A program made the translations under genes and the position numbers. Below are positions 8,677 through 16,852 of a stretch of DNA of 64,000 nt, piece after piece. How positions within the stretch are numbered: position 1 is the first letter of the stretch; the number at the start of each line of letters is the position of its first letter. This stretch comes from Polaromonas sp. (GTDB lineage: Bacteria > Pseudomonadota > Gammaproteobacteria > Burkholderiales > Burkholderiaceae_C), in NCBI GenBank assembly GCA_030654695.1, contig JAURWY010000003.1:41429-105428 (forward strand), in the 5' to 3' direction. The notes under the pieces were generated by a model that saw nothing but the letters and a program-made list of their open reading frames with translations, did no database searches and was not told where the DNA came from.

Positions 8677-9300
8677 CTATTCGCGCATGCCGTCGTCAAC
8701 CCGAATGATGGGGCCAGACAACAGGGTGTAGGCACCGTGGTTGCCCGAAACAATCCTCCCCGGGAACGAGACACTGCCGCCTACCAGAAAAGTCGACTGA
8801 CCGTTCATGATGCGTGTCAGCATGGGGGCGTACACATTCACCAGAATGCCAGCGGCTGGCGTCAGGGGCGCGTTAACGCCGGGGTAAAAGGTGGCATCGC
8901 CTTTGACCCTTAATTTTCGGTTGTTGCTGATGCTGACCTTCGCGCTCGTCATGTCCATCGCCCGCGACTGCGTCAGCGTGCAAACACCGTGAGCGGGGCT
9001 CCAATTGTCTCGGCCACTGGCCAGTGCAATGTCGGTATTTTGGTAGAGCTTGACGCCCTCCTGCGGCTTGTCAACGTCCAGCATCACGAGTGAAGGCGTG
9101 GCTGCGTCACGCGGTGGCACGCGCCAGACACCCAAGTTCAAGGGGGTACAACTCAACTCCATCATAGAGTGCAGACCCACCACCGCATTCAACTTAGCGG
9201 TTCGTGAAATCTCGGCCCAAGCTGGCGCGACTAACAAGCAGCTGCCGACACACCAAGCGGTAAGCACAGCGCCATTAAGGCAGGTTTTTTTGGGATTCAT
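8677..9300 (-). CDS. Secreted subunit of chaperone-usher surface structure (second paralogue)
   Basis: A 207-residue protein with a signal peptide (LLVAPAWA-EI). It shares with the gene upstream in the operon the pattern AVVGLHSMMELSCTPLNLGVW followed by RVP, a second Cys in HGVCTLTQS, and an ending (IVSGNHGAYTLLSGPIIRVDD) parallel to the other subunit's ILSTNYGGYKTTNAATVTVND. The two cysteines probably form a conserved disulfide. It most likely is an adaptor or minor subunit. It follows the major-subunit gene after a strong hairpin and precedes the chaperone gene by 18 nt. Confidence 0.72.
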   Translation of the reverse strand: MNPKKTCLNGAVLTAWCVGSCLLVAPAWAEISRTAKLNAVVGLHSMMELSCTPLNLGVWRVPPRDAATPSLVMLDVDKPQEGVKLYQNTDIALASGRDNWSPAHGVCTLTQSRAMDMTSAKVSISNNRKLRVKGDATFYPGVNAPLTPAAGILVNVYAPMLTRIMNGQSTFLVGGSVSFPGRIVSGNHGAYTLLSGPIIRVDDGMRE

Positions 9301-9354
9301 GCAGTCGCTCCAGTGACAACAAAATCTGGCAACGAAGCGCTAACCAGTGGGGGG

Positions 9355-9381
9355 GGGAAGCGCGCGTGGCGCGCGCTTCCC
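9355..9381 (-). terminator. GC-rich intercistronic hairpin after the major subunit gene
   Basis: A perfect 12-bp stem (GGGAAGCGCGCG at 9,355-9,366 with its complement at 9,370-9,381) and a 3-nt loop lie 17 nt past the stop codon of the first subunit gene. In the transcribed direction it is followed by a C run, not a T run. It is therefore more likely a partial terminator or an mRNA 3'-end protector that keeps the major-subunit message more abundant than the assembly genes, as in other pilus operons. Confidence 0.7.
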
Positions 9382-9397
9382 AACTTTCATGATTTGC

Positions 9398-10018
9398 TTA
9401 TTCAGCAGCAGTGTCGTTTACAGTGACAGTAGCGGCGTTTGTGGTTTTGTAACCACCATAGTTTGTGGATAGGATGTTTGCAGGAATAGTCAGCACGCCG
9501 CCCACATTAAACGTCACTGCGCCAGCAACGATGGCGTTTGTCCTAGTCGGCGCGGTGAGTGTTGCTGTCATGACTGCAGGTGTAACTACAGCGATCAAGT
9601 CCGTGTAACCAGTTTCTTCCGGAGTAGCGGGTACCATAGCCATGTCGTCTCCGTTGGCGATTTCGATAGACGCCGTACCGTCCTCTAAAGCAGTAGACCC
9701 TGACAGAGTGCACACACCCTTGCTTTCAGTCCAAGCTGGGTTGCTGCTTTGAGCCACTTCAGTTGTTGCGCCGCCTGCGGTTACCGTGTCCTCTGCTGCA
9801 TCCAAGGTGATCGTGGTGACACTCCCCTCCGACTGTCCAGTGCGCACAGGCACACGCCACACGCCAAACGAAACCTTGCTGCACTCCAGTGTCAACGCTG
9901 CCTGCAAGCCGGCATAGGCATTAACAGTGTCGGAGGCCTCGTCAGCCATGGCAACGCTGGAGATCAGGCTGGCAGCCAGCACGGTGGTGGCTGCTGCAAT
10001 TTTGGTGAAATTTTTCAT
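9398..10018 (-). CDS. Putative major surface subunit of chaperone-usher system
   Basis: The first gene of the operon. It has 206 residues with a signal peptide (MKNFTKIAAATTVLAASLISSVAMA-DE). The mature protein is rich in Thr, Ala, Val and Gly like polymerising subunits, has two Cys (TLECSKVSFGVW, KGVCTLSG) and ends in a beta-strand-rich segment. Codon use differs from its neighbours (more AT-rich, little CGC/CTG), consistent with a highly expressed or recently exchanged surface antigen. Position, size and the downstream hairpin point to the main structural subunit. The fibre type is not identifiable from sequence alone; DUF4402-like or spore-coat-U-like are the best guesses. Confidence 0.72.
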   Translation of the reverse strand: MKNFTKIAAATTVLAASLISSVAMADEASDTVNAYAGLQAALTLECSKVSFGVWRVPVRTGQSEGSVTTITLDAAEDTVTAGGATTEVAQSSNPAWTESKGVCTLSGSTALEDGTASIEIANGDDMAMVPATPEETGYTDLIAVVTPAVMTATLTAPTRTNAIVAGAVTFNVGGVLTIPANILSTNYGGYKTTNAATVTVNDTAAE

Positions 10019-10262
10019 TTGCGCTTTCTTTGTTGAGTGTCAAAAAATACCGATTCAAGGGTGAATCAATGTGTGACCAACTTGAAGCGCTGACCTCACA
10101 CGTCTGGTATTTTTGAATACAAAATAATTAAAAATCAAACCAAATGATACTTTTTCACGTAACTTTTGTAATGACGCAGGCCATTGAAGCACGGGGTTTA
10201 TGAGCCTGAACGCCAGAAACAGCCGGCCCAGCGATGTCGCATGCGAACGGATCATCCATCCA
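10019..10262 (-). promoter_or_regulatory. Leader and promoter region of the chaperone-usher operon
   Basis: This 244-bp AT-rich gap separates the kinase stop from the major subunit start. A GATTCA-AGGG-TGAATC hairpin at 10,052-10,067 lies in what would be the 5' leader, and a GTATT-N4-AATAC palindrome sits about 100 nt upstream of the start. No gene is seen. A specific promoter cannot be fixed from sequence alone. Confidence 0.4.
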
Positions 10263-12227
10263 TTAAGCCAATAGCAGTGGCAATGTGAGTTCAGCCACCG
10301 CCCCGCCCTCCGCCGCATTGCGAAGATGAAGATCGCCGCCGTGCTGCTGGACAATTTTGAGCGACAAGGGCAGACCGAGCCCCACACCGGGCAAGTGCAA
10401 ATGCTGCTGGCCGCGCATGAACTTATCAAACAAGCGGCTGCGCTCTTGCTTGTTGATGCCCGGGCCGTGGTCTTGCACCGTGAACGTCACTTGCCCTGCG
10501 TGCACTTGGACTGACAACAGAACCGGGCCGCTGGGGTCGTATTTGAGGGCGTTGTCCAGCAGGTTTTTAAGCGCTGCACCCAGCATGGGCAAGTCGCCCA
10601 GCACATGCGCGCTGTTCAGCAAGCCTTGGCTGGCTGGGTCGGCGGGGATGCGCTGCACGCGGCCGCTCTCGTCGTCAAGTTGCCGCAGGCTTTCTTCAAT
10701 GATGTCAGACGCAGTCAAGGGCAGACGTGGGCGTTGGGTCGGCGTTAAGGTGGCCAAGCGTTCATCGGCCAAGCAGTAGCCAAGCACGTAATTGAGCCGC
10801 TCCACGGCGCGGCCCATGCGGCCCACCCGCCCGCCGGTCTCAGCGTCCAATTCTTTGCGACTCAGGTTGCTCAAGGCGCCGTCTAAAACAGCCATCGGGT
10901 TGCGAAACTCGTGCGACAGCAGCGAAACAAAATCTCGTTGTTCAGCCAATTGGGCGGCACCGGCAATGGCCTCGACGCGGGCCTGCAGGTTGGACTTGTA
11001 CGTCTGCCCAACGTGGCGGGACACAAAGAAAAGCAAGAGCATGGCGTGCACTGTGATGCCAGCCAAAAGACTGGCGTCAACCCAAGCGATGTAAAAATCG
11101 AATCCCGCGTTGCGAGCGAGACGCAGCATGCCGGGCAGCAACAGGGGCGCAAGCGCCAACGGGACCCATCGCAATGACGGCTCGCGCGGCATAACCCACA
11201 ACGCCAAGGCGGCAATCACCAACAGCTGCAGCATGGCGAGCATGTTCACAATGGGTGCCAACTGCGAATAGTGGCCCCCTAAGAGCAACAAGACAGCCAC
11301 CAGAGCTGCCGCCCAAGCCATGCGCAGGTAAGCGCGAACAAGTCGCGGCACATATTGGTCGGCCTGCAAGAGTCTCGCAAAAATAGTGACGAACACGGGT
11401 ATGAGCAAGGCCATGCACCCGCTGGACAAAATATCTGCGAGATGCGGACGCGCCGGAAAAAGCAACAGCCCAAACCAACCATCCGCGATAAAAAGGTTCA
11501 GACCTAACAAGAAGAAAAATCCGGCACACAGCAGAAAAATTGGTGTGCCAACAGTGAGCCCCAAAATCAGTGCGGTGAGGGTGATGCAAATAAAAATGCC
11601 ATAAAAAAGACCGGCCGACATGGTTTTGATTTGAGTGTCTTGTTCGAGCGCATTGGCGTGCCAGAGCACGGGCGTAACCGCTGTGACGTTGTCTGTCGCA
11701 ACGCGCAACCACAGCGTGTAAGGGCCGGCCTCAGGCAGATTGACAAGGAAGACGCTGTGGCGATGCCACAGCGGGCGCAGGTCTGGGTGTATCGCTGCAC
11801 CGGCTTTTTGCGGACTCGGTTCTTCAAGCGCTTGACCGTCAAGCAAATCGCCGCTGGGCTCTACCCACAGGGTGACTTCATCCAAATAAGCGGGCGGGAC
11901 ATCAAGCAACCAGTCGGGGGCCATCGGCTGGCCACTGAGGTTTTCAGCACGCTGGACTTGCATGCGAACCCACAACACACCGGGCAGGTAGCCTAAGTTG
12001 ATGTTGGCCGCAGCAGGCGTGAAGGTTTGCGCGCGCGCCTGCTGCCAGGTGGCCGTACCGGCTGGGTCAAACCACATGGCCATGTGGCCTGCCAAAGGCA
12101 TTTTTTGTGCCGTCAACGGCAATAACAAAGGCTGTGGCAGTGGTGGCACAGCGGGCATTGCGTGCGCCATGAATGCTAAAGCGCTCAAGCAAAAACCAAG
12201 CAACCAAGAGGTGTAGCGGTTCATCAT
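10263..12227 (-). CDS. 7TMR-DISM sensor histidine kinase
   Basis: The start is taken at MMNRYTSW because a signal-like segment follows. Residues about 25-190 form a periplasmic 7TMR-DISM extracellular domain (LGYLPGVLWVRMQV; YTLWLRVATDN). Seven membrane helices run to about residue 410. A HisKA domain has the phosphoacceptor in LLSHEFRNP, and a HATPase domain has an N box (LKNLLDNALKYD), a G1 box (DHGPGI) and a G2 box (GVGLGLPLSLKIV). It would autophosphorylate in response to an unknown periplasmic or membrane cue. Its cognate regulator is the divergent gene starting at 12,241, which carries a premature stop, so the pathway may be broken. Confidence 0.9.
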   Translation of the reverse strand: MMNRYTSWLLGFCLSALAFMAHAMPAVPPLPQPLLLPLTAQKMPLAGHMAMWFDPAGTATWQQARAQTFTPAAANINLGYLPGVLWVRMQVQRAENLSGQPMAPDWLLDVPPAYLDEVTLWVEPSGDLLDGQALEEPSPQKAGAAIHPDLRPLWHRHSVFLVNLPEAGPYTLWLRVATDNVTAVTPVLWHANALEQDTQIKTMSAGLFYGIFICITLTALILGLTVGTPIFLLCAGFFFLLGLNLFIADGWFGLLLFPARPHLADILSSGCMALLIPVFVTIFARLLQADQYVPRLVRAYLRMAWAAALVAVLLLLGGHYSQLAPIVNMLAMLQLLVIAALALWVMPREPSLRWVPLALAPLLLPGMLRLARNAGFDFYIAWVDASLLAGITVHAMLLLFFVSRHVGQTYKSNLQARVEAIAGAAQLAEQRDFVSLLSHEFRNPMAVLDGALSNLSRKELDAETGGRVGRMGRAVERLNYVLGYCLADERLATLTPTQRPRLPLTASDIIEESLRQLDDESGRVQRIPADPASQGLLNSAHVLGDLPMLGAALKNLLDNALKYDPSGPVLLSVQVHAGQVTFTVQDHGPGINKQERSRLFDKFMRGQQHLHLPGVGLGLPLSLKIVQQHGGDLHLRNAAEGGAVAELTLPLLLA

Positions 12228-12240
12228 GGACAATGGATTT

Positions 12241-12906
12241 ATGCAAAAAATCAATGTTTTACTGGTTGAAGACGACTCGGACCTGCGTCATGAGGTGAAG
12301 GATTACCTGGCTGCCGAAGGATACAACGTACTAGAGGCTGACACCCTCGTAAGTACCATTTAAGTAATACAAAGCCATCACATTCAAGCCGTGGTGCTGG
12401 ACGTTGGCTTGCCCGATGGCAACGGGCTGGACGCCTTACCCGAGTTGCGCAGCCACACAGATTGCCCGCTTGTGATGATGACCGCTTGGGGGCAATTGCC
12501 CCTGCGCTTGAAGGGCTTGCAACAAGGTGCCGACTACTACTTGGTGAAGCCTGTGCCGATGGCAGAACTGAGCGCCGTGCTGGCAACGCTACTGCGCCGT
12601 GCCACGTCTACGGCAGTGGGCTGGCGCACGGACGCCGCCACACGCACCTTGATTGCGGCGAACGAACACTCCGTTCAACTCACCACCAGCGAATGGGTGT
12701 TTGTGCGGACCTTGCGCAAGAGCCCGGGCACTCTCGTCAGCCGAGATGAACTGGTGAGCGCGTTGGGACACGATCCGGCCAGTTACGATCCCCGGCGCAT
12801 GGACGCACTGGTGCAGCGACTTCGCCAAAAGGCCGAACGTGCCGACATGGGCCAACTACCGCTACGCACACGGCATGGCCAAGGGTATATATGGCAAGAA
12901 CGGTAA
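12241..12906 (+). pseudogene. OmpR-type response regulator interrupted by an in-frame TAA
   Basis: The frame from 12,241 reads MQKINVLLVEDDSDLRHEVK with the acidic pair of a receiver domain, then hits TAA at 12,361-12,363 (codon 41). The same frame continues without further interruption to 12,906: the phosphoacceptor Asp in AVVLDVGLPDG, the conserved Lys in YYLVKPVP, and an OmpR-type winged helix (LTTSEWVFVRTLRKSPG; RRMDALVQRLRQKAERA). No frameshift is needed, so one substitution (perhaps CAA to TAA) explains it. It could be a true pseudogene, a sequencing error, or restart at ATG 12,391, which would lack the first receiver strand and acidic pair. An in-frame ATG also lies at 12,226. Confidence 0.85.
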
Positions 12907-12925
12907 GCTGAGTGTGCCGCTTTAC

Positions 12926-12945
12926 AATCCAGCCGTTTCGCAGAC
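12926..12945 (+). repeat. 20-bp exact copy of the 6S RNA 3'-end segment in the tauE leader
   Basis: The bases AATCCAGCCGTTTCGCAGAC occur here and at 4,494-4,513, inside the 3' half of 6S RNA. Here they directly follow a TTACAAT -10-like box and lie just before the tauE start, so they probably form the beginning of its leader. Both copies continue with a C/T-rich stretch. Confidence 0.7.
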
Positions 12946-12966
12946 CCCTTTTTTTCTTTGGATCCG

Positions 12967-13767
12967 ATGCTCCTCGAACCCCAACTGATCGCCGAACTCC
13001 TTGTCATTGGACTGTGCACTGGATTTTTAGCCGGCCTGCTGGGTATCGGAGGCGGCATGATCATGGTGCCGTTCCTGACCTTCATTCTCACGGCCAAGGG
13101 TTTTCCGGCGGACTACACCGTGAAAATGGCTGTCGCCACCTCGCTGGCCACCATCTGTCTCACCTCGCTTTCGTCGGTTCGTGCGCACCACAAGCGCGGT
13201 GCCGTGTTGTGGCCCATCGTCCGGCTGCTAGCGCCCGGCATTGTGTTGGGCTCCATCGTCGGGGCGCAATTTGCGGCGGCGTTGCCTGGCAAATTGCTTG
13301 GCATTCTGTTTGCGATCTTTGTGGCTTTTTCTGCCACCCAGATGTTCATTGACCGCAAGCCTAAGCCTAGTCGAACACTGCCTGGACGTCTCGGCACCTT
13401 CAGCATGGGCTGGGTGATCGGCATGTTGTCTTCGCTGGTGGGTGCTGGCGGCGCCTTTGTCTCGGTGCCTTTCATGACATGGTGCAACGTCAAAATTCAT
13501 GACGCCGTGGGTACATCGTCGGCACTCGGCTTTCCGATTGCCTTGGCCGGCACACTGGGCTACATCTGGGCTGGCCAGAACATGCCCGCCATGCCACCCG
13601 GCTCGTTCGGTTATCTGTACATGCCGGGCTTGATCATCATCTCGCTGGCGAGCGTGTGCACTGCACCACTGGGCGCCCGCACAGCTCACCGCATGGACAT
13701 CCGGCCACTCAAAAAAGTGTTCGCCTCGATCCTCTACGTTTTGGCTGCGTACTTTCTGTTCCGCTGA
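12967..13767 (+). CDS. TauE/SafE-family sulfite exporter-type membrane protein
   Basis: The ATG at 12,967 is preferred to an in-frame TTG 9 nt upstream. The 266-residue protein has two repeated halves, each beginning with a glycine-rich helix hairpin (GFLAGLLGIGGGMIMVPFL at the N-terminus; GMLSSLVGAGGAFVSVPFM in the middle), the hallmark of TauE/SafE (DUF81) transporters, and about eight membrane helices. Members export sulfite, sulfoacetate or other organic anions. Nothing nearby fixes the substrate, although an organic anion catabolism island starts 1.3 kb downstream. Confidence 0.85.
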   Translation: MLLEPQLIAELLVIGLCTGFLAGLLGIGGGMIMVPFLTFILTAKGFPADYTVKMAVATSLATICLTSLSSVRAHHKRGAVLWPIVRLLAPGIVLGSIVGAQFAAALPGKLLGILFAIFVAFSATQMFIDRKPKPSRTLPGRLGTFSMGWVIGMLSSLVGAGGAFVSVPFMTWCNVKIHDAVGTSSALGFPIALAGTLGYIWAGQNMPAMPPGSFGYLYMPGLIIISLASVCTAPLGARTAHRMDIRPLKKVFASILYVLAAYFLFR

Positions 13768-13782
13768 CTTGTCGCAAGAGAT

Positions 13783-14910
13783 TTATCTTTTCAAAGATTT
13801 TTCAATAGCCGCGACAAAATCAGACTGAGTGATGATGCCGACCAAGGCTTGCTGGCTGTCAATCACCGGCAAGTGATGGTGCCCTTGGCTGTGGAAAATC
13901 CCAACCAGATCCATCACGCTTCGACCCTCGCTGATGACCCTGACCTTCTTGGTCATGATTTGGCCGACCGTCTCAGCAGCCGGATTCATGGTGTTTCCAA
14001 TGCCTTTCAGGCCGCTCAAAACAACGCCCTTCACCAGCTGCCCAAAGTTCTTATGAAGGTCAATGTCTGCATATTTCAAGACATCGTCAAGCGTCACAAT
14101 GCCGACAACCCGCCGGTTCCGGTCAATCACCGGCAAGGCTTTGATGTGGTGCTCACGCAAAGTTTTCCAGGCGGTGTCTAGCGGTGCGGAGACGTCTAAA
14201 AACCGGACCTCCTTGGTCATGATCTCAGAGCACTTAAGGCCCTCCAGCTTGTATTCATAAGCCCGCATTTCAACTTGCGAAATCAGCTTTGCCAAGTCTT
14301 CCCTGTTGATGTCAATGACCTGGTTGTAGCGCGCTAAAACGTCATCGATTTCCTTCGATTGATTGGCCTCTGTAGGACTTTCCAAGGACTTAGAGTTCAA
14401 AAAGTACGGGTAGGTCTTGCCCGTCAAATTGTTGTAAATAACGGCGGCAAGGATCAACAGCACCGAGTCCGTCAGGACGGGAAACACCGCGTATTCAAAA
14501 TGACTGATCGACCCTAGCGACGTGATCATCGCTACGGCAGCCGCTGGTGGGTGTAAGCAGCGCAGCACGAACATAGCCAAGATTGACAGCCCCACAGCCA
14601 CCGGCGCAGAGACCATGGGGTTGTCCACTAAATTGACGCAGGCAATGCCAATCGCGGCTGAAATCACATTGCCGCCAATAACGGCCCAAGGCTGCGCCAT
14701 CGGACTTGATGGCAGCACAAAAACCAGCAGTGCGCTGGCCCCCAGCGATGCCATTGCCCAATCGCTGACCCCGGCCATGCCACCTAAATAACGCCCCACC
14801 AGCATCGTCAAAAGGAGTCCGATAAAAGCACCTCCAGCAGCGCGAAAGCGTTCGTGTTGAGACACATTGGTCTGGTCTTGACCGAAATACGGAAAGAGTT
14901 TTGTCTTCAT
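13783..14910 (-). CDS. HPP-family membrane protein with C-terminal CBS pair
   Basis: The start at MKTKLFPYFGQ is preferred over an ATG 24 nt upstream. Residues 25-170 form the HPP domain with four to five helices and the family motif in LRCLHPPAAAVAM. Two CBS domains follow (CSEIMTKEVRFLDVSAPLDTAW, then VGQIMTKKVRVISEGRSVMDLV), each ending in the HHxxxLPVID and GIIT/GIVT patterns that bind adenosine nucleotides. HPP proteins include nitrite transporters of chloroplasts and cyanobacteria; the bacterial HPP-CBS fusion is of unknown substrate. Nucleotide gating through the CBS pair is inferred. It is convergent with tauE. Confidence 0.82.
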   Translation of the reverse strand: MKTKLFPYFGQDQTNVSQHERFRAAGGAFIGLLLTMLVGRYLGGMAGVSDWAMASLGASALLVFVLPSSPMAQPWAVIGGNVISAAIGIACVNLVDNPMVSAPVAVGLSILAMFVLRCLHPPAAAVAMITSLGSISHFEYAVFPVLTDSVLLILAAVIYNNLTGKTYPYFLNSKSLESPTEANQSKEIDDVLARYNQVIDINREDLAKLISQVEMRAYEYKLEGLKCSEIMTKEVRFLDVSAPLDTAWKTLREHHIKALPVIDRNRRVVGIVTLDDVLKYADIDLHKNFGQLVKGVVLSGLKGIGNTMNPAAETVGQIMTKKVRVISEGRSVMDLVGIFHSQGHHHLPVIDSQQALVGIITQSDFVAAIEKSLKR

Positions 14911-15035
14911 ATTCCCAGATGTTAGACCCTCCAAAGATGATCAACATCGGGGTCAGTCGGAACCCGCGAAGCAAAACTCACATGGATAAATTGACTCCGG
15001 AATAACCCTTGGTCAAGGGAGAAAAATCAGCAAAC

Positions 15036-15049
15036 TTGACCACTGTCAA
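15036..15049 (+). promoter_or_regulatory. FNR/CRP-type operator upstream of tctC
   Basis: TTGACCACTGTCAA is a perfect 5-bp inverted repeat with a 4-bp spacer, the FNR-type TTGA-N6-TCAA arrangement. It lies 110 bp before the tctC start. A second palindrome, CCCTTG-GT-CAAGGG, lies at 15,006-15,019. The same half-site occurs in front of oxc at 19,118, next to the gene for an FNR-like protein. Rest of the 14,911-15,158 gap: AT-rich promoter DNA, no gene seen. Confidence 0.65.
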
Positions 15050-15158
15050 GAGAATTTCACCCACTTGGGATGAGGATCGCCACCTGTTAATTTCAAATTT
15101 TGAAAATTCAATAAAAATAAAAAAACGACTCGGTTCATAAACAGAAGGAGACAACGAG

Positions 15159-16184
15159 ATGAGAACAAAATTTTTCACAACCAAAAATAAGCTGGCCGCG
15201 GGTATGGCCCTCTCTATTGCCGCCATGACACTGGTGTCTGCGCCGGTGCAAGCGGCTTGGGAGCCAACCAAACCTGTCGAGTTCGTGGTGCCTGCCGGTA
15301 CGGGTGGTGGTGCAGACCAAATGGCGCGACTGATTCAGGGCATCGTCATCAAGCACAACCTGATGAATCAACCGCTGATCGTCGTCAACAAGTCGGGCGG
15401 TGCTGGCGCTGAAGGCTTTTTGGCCATCAAGGGCGCCAAAGGTGACCCCCACAAAATCGTGATCACCTTGTCCAACCTGTACACCACGCCGATGGCCACC
15501 GGTGTGCCGTTCAACTGGAAAGACATGACGCCTGTCGCCATGATGGCGCTGGATCAATTCGTCCTCTGGGTCAATGCTGAGACGCCTTACAAAACTGCTG
15601 GCGAGTACGTTGCGGCCGTCAAGGCAGCTGGACCGCTGAAGATGAAAATGGGTGGAACGGGCTCCAAGCAAGAAGACCAGATCATCACTGTCGGCTTGGA
15701 AAAAGCCACCGGCACGAAGTTCATTTACATCCCATTCAAAGGCGGCGGTGAAGTGGCCGTTCAGCTGGTTGGCAAGCACGTCGACTCCAGCGTGAACAAC
15801 CCAGTCGAAGCGGTTGCTCAGTGGCGCGCTGGCAAGTTGCGGGCTCTGTGCGTGTTTGACGACAAGCGCATGACCTACAAAACGAAAATCACCGACACCC
15901 AGGCTTGGAGCGATATCCCGACCTGCAAGGACTCCGGCATCCCGATGGACTACCAGATGTTGCGTGGCATCTTCATGCCAGCTGGCGTGACGGCTGACCA
16001 AAAGGCGTTTTATGTCGCATTGATTCAGAAAATTCGGGCGACGCCTGAATGGCTTGATTTCATGGAAAAAGGCGCTTTCAACCAGACCTACATGGCCGGA
16101 GCAGAGTTTGAAAAATGGGTCGCTTCTGCGGAAGTCATTCATCAAGGCCTGATGCAAGAAGCTGGCTTCATGGCTAAGAAATAA
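15159..16184 (+). CDS. tctC: Tripartite tricarboxylate transporter substrate-binding protein (TctC/Bug family)
   Basis: A 341-residue protein with a Sec signal (LAAGMALSIAAMTLVSAPVQA-AW) and the Bug-family opening KPVEFVVPAGTGGGADQMARLI. It also shows NKSGGAGAEGFLAIKGAKGDPH and PFKGGGEVAVQLVGKHVDSSVNNPVE, which line the anion-binding cleft. A good ribosome binding site (AGAAGGAGA) precedes the ATG. It would bind a carboxylate in the periplasm and pass it to TctB-TctA, encoded next. The adjacent oxc/frc island and the shared operator suggest that oxalate or a related dicarboxylate is the ligand; this is inference. Confidence 0.88.
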   Translation: MRTKFFTTKNKLAAGMALSIAAMTLVSAPVQAAWEPTKPVEFVVPAGTGGGADQMARLIQGIVIKHNLMNQPLIVVNKSGGAGAEGFLAIKGAKGDPHKIVITLSNLYTTPMATGVPFNWKDMTPVAMMALDQFVLWVNAETPYKTAGEYVAAVKAAGPLKMKMGGTGSKQEDQIITVGLEKATGTKFIYIPFKGGGEVAVQLVGKHVDSSVNNPVEAVAQWRAGKLRALCVFDDKRMTYKTKITDTQAWSDIPTCKDSGIPMDYQMLRGIFMPAGVTADQKAFYVALIQKIRATPEWLDFMEKGAFNQTYMAGAEFEKWVASAEVIHQGLMQEAGFMAKK

Positions 16185-16301
16185 AACTCCTCCGCCAACG
16201 CAAACAGAAAGTAAGTGATGTCCGGCTTGCCTGGCATCACTTTTTTTCGGCTGAACGTCGACCCAAGTCAGTCAAAACAAACATTTACAGGAGCATTCCC
16301 A

Positions 16302-16823
16302 ATGTCGTTAAGTGATACAAAAGCCCCTGAGGTGAAAGGCCCCGCCACCTACTTGGTGGAAGCGGCGGTAGCCATCGGCGTGATCTTCTTGGGGTGCGTT
16401 GTGATTTACGGCAGTCGTGAATTGGGTGCCGGCTGGACCAGCGAAGGCCCAGGCTCAGGCTACTTTCCTTTTTACATCGGTCTGATCATGGCCATTTCCG
16501 GGTCGGGCATCTTGTTCCAGGCCTTCTTCAGTAAGAAGGGCAAAAACACCGATGTTTTTGTCGATGGCGAGCAAATTAAACGGGTGCTGTCTGTGCTCAT
16601 TCCGGCCGGCATTTATGTCTTTGCTGTTGAATTTATCGGCCTTTACATTGCATCCTTTTTTTACATCATCTTGTTCATGGTGATCCTGGGTAAGTTTTCA
16701 TGGCTCAAAAGTTTCATTGCTGCGTTTTGCGTCAATGCGCTGTTTTTCATGATGTTTGAGGTCTGGTTCAAAGTGCCTCTCTACAAAGGCGAGTTCGACT
16801 TGCTGAGTTTCCTCGGCTACTAA
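16302..16823 (+). CDS. tctB: Tripartite tricarboxylate transporter small membrane subunit TctB
   Basis: The start at MSLSDTK (16,302) has an AGGAG box 9 nt upstream; an in-frame ATG at 16,215 would add an unlikely 29-residue leader. The 173-residue protein has four membrane helices, with the TctB-like segment GPGSGYFPFYIGLIMAISGSG near residues 50-70. It forms the small integral subunit of the symporter. It lies between tctC and tctA in the order usual for this transporter. Confidence 0.85.
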   Translation: MSLSDTKAPEVKGPATYLVEAAVAIGVIFLGCVVIYGSRELGAGWTSEGPGSGYFPFYIGLIMAISGSGILFQAFFSKKGKNTDVFVDGEQIKRVLSVLIPAGIYVFAVEFIGLYIASFFYIILFMVILGKFSWLKSFIAAFCVNALFFMMFEVWFKVPLYKGEFDLLSFLGY

Positions 16824-16852
16824 ATTTATCTGACCTCTCGGAGTTTTTGAAA

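Noticed and set aside
9355..9381. Standard rho-independent terminator after the first pilus-like subunit
   Set aside because: The stem is perfect, but a C run follows in place of a T run in the transcribed direction, so full termination is unlikely; it was kept as an intercistronic hairpin.
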